Positions 12,101 through 21,100 of a stretch of 64,000 nt of DNA are shown here, piece by piece (the first letter of the stretch is position 1; the number at the start of each line of letters is the position of its first letter). Under the pieces are notes generated by a model. The model was not told where the DNA came from. It saw nothing but the letters and a program-made list of their open reading frames with translations, and ran no database searches. Origin of the DNA: Metridium senile (taxonomy: Eukaryota; Cnidaria; Anthozoa; Actiniaria; Metridiidae); NCBI GenBank assembly GCA_949775045.1, contig OX459100.1:8653194-8717193 (forward strand), written 5' to 3'. A program made the position numbers and the translations under genes.

Positions 12101-15100
12101 TGGCAGCAAGTGATCCCACTTCTATTGCAGGACGTTGGCAAGTTCATATATGGCTTCTGATGACTTTGTGACGATTATTGTGGGGACGAGAGCACAGAGC
12201 TCGTAATGCGCTCGCTTTTCCTTGCTGTTTTTTCGGATGAACGCTGCTACCATGTACTACAGGCTCTCATGACAACTGAGATTTACGAGAATAATAATAA
12301 AGTATTGATTCCGATCAAAATAAAACTAATTATTTAAAATTATTAAATTATTCAAGTTAACTCTTTGACTATTTTTATACAATGGGACATATTCATATTT
12401 TTTTCTTTTATTTACTGATTATAATCAACTAATCATTTTTCCTGTTTTAAATCCTGCAAAGAGGGGGGTGGCTAGCCACCCAATCCACCCCCCCTGGATC
12501 CGCCCCTGCCCTTTGTCCAAGTAGTAGGGGTGATCGGCGTACCTTTTAGGGTAAAAATATTTCCTGGTACCTTTTAGGGTACTTTTAGGGTTCTGGCTCA
12601 AAAATCAGTTACGTAACATGATTTTGTATCTGTAAGAGTCATTTTTACTCTGTTTTGTTGCTTTGTTGGGGTAGAAATCGACAAGGCTTTATCAGTTATT
12701 TTTATCTGTGCGTACCTTTTAGGGGTCGTTTTCAAAACCTCCGCCGATCACCCCTACCGCTTGGACAAAGGGAATACCCCCCCCCCCCCACACCCCTTCT
12801 TCCCCGGGGGTATCCTGCCAATGTCAATTCTTCGATAGATGTTTCTAGGCTTTAAAGTTTTTGAAAACCTCGTTATTTTTAGTACAAAAAGAAGAACATT
12901 GAAAATACATTATTGCATATAATAGTAATAAATATTTATATGGCGCCCATAGCAAGAGCTCTGAGCGCAGAAATACAAAATATGAATATATGGTCTGGTC
13001 GTTAGTTGGTATAACAAAAGACACTTGTAAAAACTAAGGGGCTGTTTATATGAAAGCGAGTTGTCCCTGCTAGCCGGGATAACTCTATTGTTTTGAGTCC
13101 CCGGGGAATACAAAACAAAAGAGTTATCCCGGCTAGCAGGGACAATTCGCTTTCATATAAACAGCCCCTAGGACAATTCTTTTATTCACACTACCCATAG
13201 ACAGGACCGTAAAGGTAATTAAGCCATATCGAGAAGATTTACCTTTTCTATTCTGTAGGCAAAATCAACACAAGGAACACCAATTCTTTGTATGAAGAAT
13301 AAAAAATCACTGCCTGCGCCAATAGGAATTACCCTGAAACAACACATATATCTGTCTCAAACATCAGATATTACCATTCTACCTATACAGGGGCGGATCC
13401 AGAAATTTGACAGGGGGGGGGGTGAACTTTGATATCCTTTTGGCGGATAACGGCAGACACAAAAGCGCAAAGATCGTAATGTGCCCGCTTTTCTTTGCTA
13501 AAACGGGACTTTACTGCAAAAAAGTTCACACACCCCCACGTCTATCAAATGTACGTACTTTTTAGGATTGCTTTTTGTACCTTCTTTGTTGCTTCGAAAA
13601 GTGCTGTAGCCATTATAGGATTACCCCTTGCAGCTAATGAATACGAACCTGTACAATTATAGTATGACATTCAACCAATAGTATTTTATCCATGTAATAT
13701 TACAAACATTTTATAATAATAATAACTTTTTTTATAATAATAACTTTTTTTATAATAATAACTTTTTTTATAATAATAACAACTGTTTTTTGAACGTCTC
13801 AAATCATCTAGCTGGACACAATGCGCCCTACTAATCGGGGAGACTCACTCACACTCACTACCTCTATTTTGCACACAACTAGGCTCATGCACATGTTCAT
13901 TTCTTTGTTACTTCTATATTTACATAAATCCATACCAAAATGACCTTGATATAATATACTGATATGTACTATTTAAAAAACGAGCAGCAGTGTTTTATCA
14001 GGTATAAAATCCCTTGGGCGAACACGTCCTGCGAGTTTTTTGAATGACTTAAAAAACTCATTAGTAATTCATGACCATTTTGTCCATATCTGAATTATGG
14101 ACATGAAGCATTATATAATGACACATGTGCCATTATATAATGCTTCATGTTCATTTGCATTCCATTGTTCTTCTATTCTACACCATCATTCCCTTGGGCC
14201 GCATTCAAATCCGTGTTTCAAACGTAGATTATGCGGTATACAATGCTTTCCTCGTGACCAGAGTGGAGCATCGGATTGGACAAAATGGTCATGAATTGTT
14301 AATGAGTTTTTTAAAACTGATATGATATACATTCACGTTCTGGTAAATGGAGTATAAATGTTTTAAGAATCTAAATACCTACCTGAGACTGCTACGTCGA
14401 CGTTGATGTAAACTACAGTTCGACTTCCCAATATTTTCTGATACTCTTCGACCCATTCTGTAGATCCCATTACACCATGCTCCTCTGCACCCCAGCTAGC
14501 AAAGATAATGGTACGACTTGGTCTCCAACCTACAAATATTAGTGTCTTTATAGTATATTCATTAAAGTGGTTTTCAATAACCCGTGAAACAAAGTAAACT
14601 AATTAAAATGTAATACTCAAATAACAACAAAAGAACACAATGGAATTAAAGGTGTACTACAGAGTATTACACTAAAGTGTGTTTCAAGGGTTAATAAAAA
14701 CCACTCTAGTACAATTTATACACCAGTTATTCTTTATAAAAATTGTATTTATTTAACGATGGGTAATAAAATGAAATTTGTACTCCGTAAAAAAATGTTG
14801 ACTTACCTTTACTGACGTTTCGAGCTTTAGCCCTCCGACGAAGGGCTAAAGCTCGAAACGTCAGTAAAGTTAAGTCAACATTTTTTACGGTGTTACAAAT
14901 TTCATTATATTACCTATCGTTTATACCAAACACCGACGCAGCCTATACTAGTTTACTCGCTAGTTTCCATTTGTATTTATTTATAGTCAATTGTGTCGTG
15001 ATTCAAAAACAGCAAATAAGTTTTATTAATTACCAAGCATGGACAAAAATTACACAAAACAAATGTTGAAACTTATATATATATGCCGGATCAAGATATA

Positions 15101-18100
15101 CCCGGAATATGTTTTTTTGCTTTGTTGATGTACATTTTGTAGTAAAAGTCAAAATAGATTGTTGACCTGTTTTACGTAGTTTCCCAAGTAACCTCGCGGC
15201 CTCCATTATTGTTGATGTACCACTTCCATTGTCAACAGCACCGAACACCCATGCATCTCGATGACCACCAATAATGACGTAACGATCTAAAATTACAATA
15301 CTAATATGAATACTGCTTTGTATGCATTGTCAACAGCACCGAACACCCATGCATCACGATGACCACCAATAATGACGTAACGATCTAAAATTACAATACT
15401 AATATCAATACTGCTTTGTATGCAATGATTTACAAAGAAGGACGATTAATTCAAATGCGTTCCGAAGATGCTGCCGATTCTCTATTTAATATATATAAGA
15501 TTATTGACTCTGTTAACAACAGTTATGTTATTTTCAATAGGCCTTTTGCAGCTAGAGGTCACGTGACCCCAACTACCATAAATCCATCAGCTGTGCCAAA
15601 ATGATGTCCAGAAATGGAAAGAGCATGCATGTTGACATCAGCAAGAAGTGGAAGTTTAGGCCTAGTCTGGGACCTAAACTCGCCTTAACTCGCAGCGCGT
15701 TTGGGCGAGACAGCGCGAGTAAAGGCGAGTTAAGGCGAGTTAAGGAAAAATCACAAAATTTCAATGATGCGAGTTAATGCGAATTAAGGCGAGTTTAGGT
15801 CCCAGACTAGGCCTGACTTTCAGCTCTTGATTCTAAATACATAAACAAGGCTTGCTCGCCAGTTTTATTTTCCCATAGGAATCCTTAGAAAATATCCAAT
15901 CTTATTTTTTTTACTATTGCTTATGTATTTAAAATCAAGAGCTGAAACCTCAACTTCTTATTAATGTCTACATGCTTTTTTCATTTCTGGACATCAGTTT
16001 GGCACAGCTCATGGATTTAAGGTAGGTAGATGGGTCACGTGTCCTCTAGTCTCAAAGGGCCTATTGACCCTCAAAAGGGATTGCAGCTAGCAATATTTCC
16101 ATCCCCCCTCTGATGGTAATTGATTTCTCACCTTGACTGTATTTTGATCAAGTCCGTTTTTTTACGGAATATTCCTTATTCTAAATATATTTTAAAGTTG
16201 TATGATTTTTAACAAATGATCTGCAGTTCTGCAGATCTGCAGTTCGGATGTATACTTTTTCGTTTGTATTCAACACAAACCTGGTTCATTTGATCCTGTT
16301 ATAGATCCAATCACATCGTAAACTGGTCTTTGTTCCATTGTATTAGAGACTTCAACTTTAACCTGACTGCAAGTATTAATAACATAAAGTATATGTAAAG
16401 TTAAAAATTGATGATTACGTTTTTGCTGCGTAATAATTACTCAGGCTACCCCGCAGGGGAGCCTAAGTCTAGGTTTACCTTTCCTATCTATGGATCTATC
16501 GTTGTGTCGAGATAACACATGACGTAATGCCACAGGTAAACCACCTATCAATTACTACTCTATGACGTAGCCTGAGTAAACGCACTAAGTGCGTCTAGTT
16601 TATTATAAAATAGACACCAAGCTTTCGGCCATCTTGGCCATCATCAGGGTGGTAGTACAAGTAATATGTTTGAATTAACGTACGTAGTTAACAATAAACG
16701 AGCGCACACAGAAACAATCATATCATCAATTGAACTAAATGCCTGCGTGCAAACAAATATTGGATCAAGTGCACTAGAACCGCCAATAATGTTGGCCCGG
16801 GGGGTGTACTCCCTTTGTCGAAGTGGTAGGGGTGATCGGCGTACCTTTTAGGGTTAAATTTAGGGTTAAATATTTCCTGTACGTACTGGCCTTTTAGGGT
16901 CCTGGCTCAAAAACAAGTTACGCAACATGATTCCGTACCTGTACATGTAAGGGTCATTTTTACTCTGTTTTGTTGCTAGAAGTCGGGCTACAAGTAAGCT
17001 TGGCTGGCAAAAACATCGCACAGCCGTACCTTTTAGGGGTTGAAATCAACAAGGCTTTAACAGTTATTTTTGTCTGTGCGTATCTTTCAGGGGTCGATTC
17101 CAAAACCTCCGCCGATCACCCCTACCACTTGGACAAAGGGAGAAACCCCCCCCCCCCCCCCTCCCCCCCGGGAGTGTTGGATTTTAAAGTTACTTTCATT
17201 GAATTTTGAATAGAATACACGTTATTCGCGTTTACTTATCTTTACGTAGTCTTTCTTTGCTGTTTTGATGCAGTTTTGTACGATTTATATCAGTTTGTTT
17301 ATCATCTAGTTGTAATAGTTTGGTAGACGTATTGTGTAACCACGCGATATCCGTTACGTCAGTAATAACTTACTGAACTGTCAATCACCGACCGTTAATA
17401 TAGTTAATCAAATTCACCATAAGGGACTTGTCAGAATTTAGCAAGGGGGAGGGGGGGGGGGGGGGTGGAGTTTTGAAATGAAGTGATGAAAATTTCATGA
17501 CCCTCCCAAAGTAAAGAATCATAATATCTTGACCCTACCCTATGTCACAGTGTCTTCTTTTGCACAATCCTCATTTTTGGTGGTTTATTATTTTGTGACC
17601 CTCCCTTTTTAGGTTCTTAAAAAGTGATGACCCTCCCCCAGTTTCCACCCCCCCCCCCCTTCCCCCCTGCTAATTTCTGACAAGTCCCTAAGTTCCACAC
17701 TATTGGCGGTTCTAGTGCCCTTGATTGGATATATGTTAAGTGTTTTTTTTTCATTGATGGCGGCGACTAACAAAACTTACCGTGTATCTGTTTCATTCAT
17801 CTCTATATTATATTGCATTCGTAAACCTCCCCGCCATGGCATTGGTGCAGGGGTTTTAGTCAGGATTCTAAAATATTGATTAAATAAGAAAACGTCTGAA
17901 TAAATCAGATGATAGTGATTTCAATAAATAATTAATATTTCAATAATCATTTTAATAATTTCTACATAAACAAATTCATACTAAGAACGAGAATGGCACA
18001 GTTGGCTAGTGCGCGGCTTTCGGTGCGAGAGAACCCGAGCTTAATTCCCAGTGACCTCGCATCCTTGTTTCGACTTCTCTTCTTTCCGTGTAGCTTTAAG

Positions 18101-21100
18101 TAGCTTTAAATACCCGTAAAACGGAGCATTGATAGAGAGAGGGAAGTAAAATGAGCACACCGTCGGCTCTCTGGAAGATTAGCTTCGGCTGAAGGGACTT
18201 CCGACGTAAAATACTGTTCTTTACTTTACTCAAAGTGTGCCGGGGTTGGTCACTGTTTTTATACCTTTAAAATGGGTTGACAATATCTAGGTTTGATATG
18301 ATTTTCATAGAGCACCTCATAGGGGTTTCACAGGCTTTTCATAGGCTTTTCAAAGTAAAAGTCAAAACTTGGAGTTATAGGTCACTGTAGCTCAATGCCC
18401 CTTTTATTATCTACCGTACCCTACACAAATCGAGTATTTATATCTGACATACTTGAGAAGCGGCTTTGCATCTGCCCATGAGATTGGCTGCACTGGTATC
18501 TTGGGGAACGGCAGACTTTCTTTAGGTACTCTGTAAATACCCTCTGTGTTAAATGACATATATTAGTTCGATGTTGATATATGTTGATACATTTTCTAAG
18601 TCAATATTTTTAGTTTGATAATCGTTGTACTATTATATCAAACACCGACGCAGTCTATGCTACAATCATGTGCAAAATTGTTGGGACATTTTTATAAGCG
18701 TTTTTGTTTGAGTTTAAAAAAATATACAAAATGTATCAATTTGATTTATAAACCCCCTTCCCCCCTGAGCAATGTTGATTGTTCTTTCAAATAACAACCG
18801 TTTCACATTCCCAAAACTCAACATTGATACGGGGGAGAGGGGGAAACGGAAAAATGATGTTGAAATATTTTTCATGTAAAAACCAGATAATGTCCCAAGG
18901 TATTTTGCACGTGATTGTAGTTTACTCGCTAGTTTCCATTGTACTATTAGATAAAGTGGTTGCTAAACCTGTTGCTGGGTATCCTGGAGTCAAAGGATCT
19001 CCTTTTACCATCCACAAGTTTCCTCTCTGTACACCATGCTCAGGTAACCATTCATAGTCAGGGTAGGTCTTATTTACTCCTTCCAAGGCGTAATCTGCTG
19101 GGTCTGAGTATATGATAAGACCTTTAGCTCCTCTCACCTCGGAATTATATGCCTGAAATACAATTATATTCGATTAATGACGTTGGCTGAATCACAGGGA
19201 GCAAGAAACAATGAAGCTCGCTATGAGACAGGGAGCCCGGTACTTGCGTTATAGATGGATTGCAACGACTCCCAGGAGAACGAATTGAACGCGTTATGAG
19301 ACAGGGAGCCCGGTACTTGTGTAAATAGATGGATTGTAACCACTCCCAGGAGAGCGAATTGAGCACGTTATGAGACAAGCTCACTATAAGACCGTATGTT
19401 ATCACTCAATATTGATTAGTTTTCTGGATGCGAATTTTTCGCGATTTTTCAAAAATCGCAAAATAACATTGTCATGTAAAGCGTGCAATAAGATTTATTG
19501 GTAGATTGCTAGCGGACTCTACTATAATCTGGAGAGAAAAGTGCACTGGTCTTAGTCTAGTTACCTTGCCACCACGGAACAGTTTTCCATATCGAACAAT
19601 GACTATTTTACCAGACACGTTGATGCCCTGTTTCTCTAAGTAAGTAAAGTCATCTTCGTGACCATAGTTCGCATACACTAGTCTGCCCTATAGACAACAA
19701 ATACATCCATTTCAATAATCGTTGTCGCAATCAAAGCTACACTCTGAAGCCTGCAAAGGATGTTGGTATTTCTACTCTTGTTATCGATTTATTCATAAAA
19801 TATTTTGATTGTACGTACGTGTTTGTGTTATATGACCATAACAAGTTGTTGCAGTGGTAGATCATGAAATAAATATTTATTTCAAAAGCGCGTAATAAAT
19901 CACACATTCAGTTCATATTACCGACATCCTTTGCAGACTTCAGAGTGTGGTCTGTAGCTTCGGCTGCGACAACGATTTTTGAAATAGGTATATATTATTA
20001 CATCTTGCCTTGTATTGTTACTATTTGTATGGTGATGATGATTATGACTACAATAACAACTCTATGATGACAGTCATGATTGTTATTATCACTGTTGAGT
20101 ATGACGAAAGGATTATTGCTCTGATGATGATGATGATGATGACAACAATGGCGGAAACGACAACGATATTATGATGACGATGATGTTCATGATGTTGACG
20201 ACGATGATGATGATTAAGATGACAATGATGACGTTGATGACAATGATGATGATGACCACAATGATGATGACGATGATGATGATGATGACCACAATGATGA
20301 TGACGATGATGATGATGATGACCGCAATGATGATGACGATGATGATGATGATGACCACAATGATGACGATGATAATGATGACGATGATGATGATAACCAC
20401 AATGATGATTACCACAATGATGATGATAATGATGACTATGATGATGATGACGATGACGACAATAATGGTGACGATGACGATGATGATGATGACGACGATG
20501 ACAATGGTGATGATGACAATGATGATGATAATGATGACGATGATGATGATGATGATGATGATAATAATGATGATGATAATGATGATGACGATGATGATAG
20601 CTAGCATACCTTTACGTTACCCGATGGTGAATATGCATTGAAAGGGCTGACAACATGCGAATCCATCTCTGAGGGATCTAGAATCTTCTCTCGTGGAGCC
20701 GATACATGTAACTCACTACCATTACTATCCAATAGAGAAGCTTGCCCTGGCTTGACTGGATACGATAGTAAGATACTATATTGCTTTAGTTCAACATCAT
20801 CAAAACCAAACTCTTTGAATTGACTGGCTATGTGTATAGCTTGTTGGTGGCTTTCATTTGACCCGGCAATGTGAGGGATGCTTGAAAAATACCTTGACAA
20901 ACAAAAAACATTTTTAGTTATTTTTGGTTTACAGTGGAACCCCGTTAATCCGGCCACCGAAGGGACAGCCCAAAGTGGCCGTATTAACGGGGTGACCGTA
21001 TTAAGCGGGTAAATTTTATACCGGCATGCATTTCGTCGGGACCTAAAAAACTGGCCGCAATAACGGGGTGACCGTATTAAGCGGGTGGCTGTAAGGCGAG

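Noticed and set aside
14125..14325. Plus frame with [20 protein letters not shown] as a possible exon
   Set aside because: It lies inside a foldback element with matching arms and has no partner exons.
17991..18075. A functional tRNA gene
   Set aside because: The B-box is degenerate and no closed cloverleaf could be drawn; the body matches a SINE.
20113..20641. Long poly-Ile and poly-Met frames
   Set aside because: They are translations of a GATGAC/GATGAT microsatellite; only the GCPII exon at 20,610-20,892 is real.
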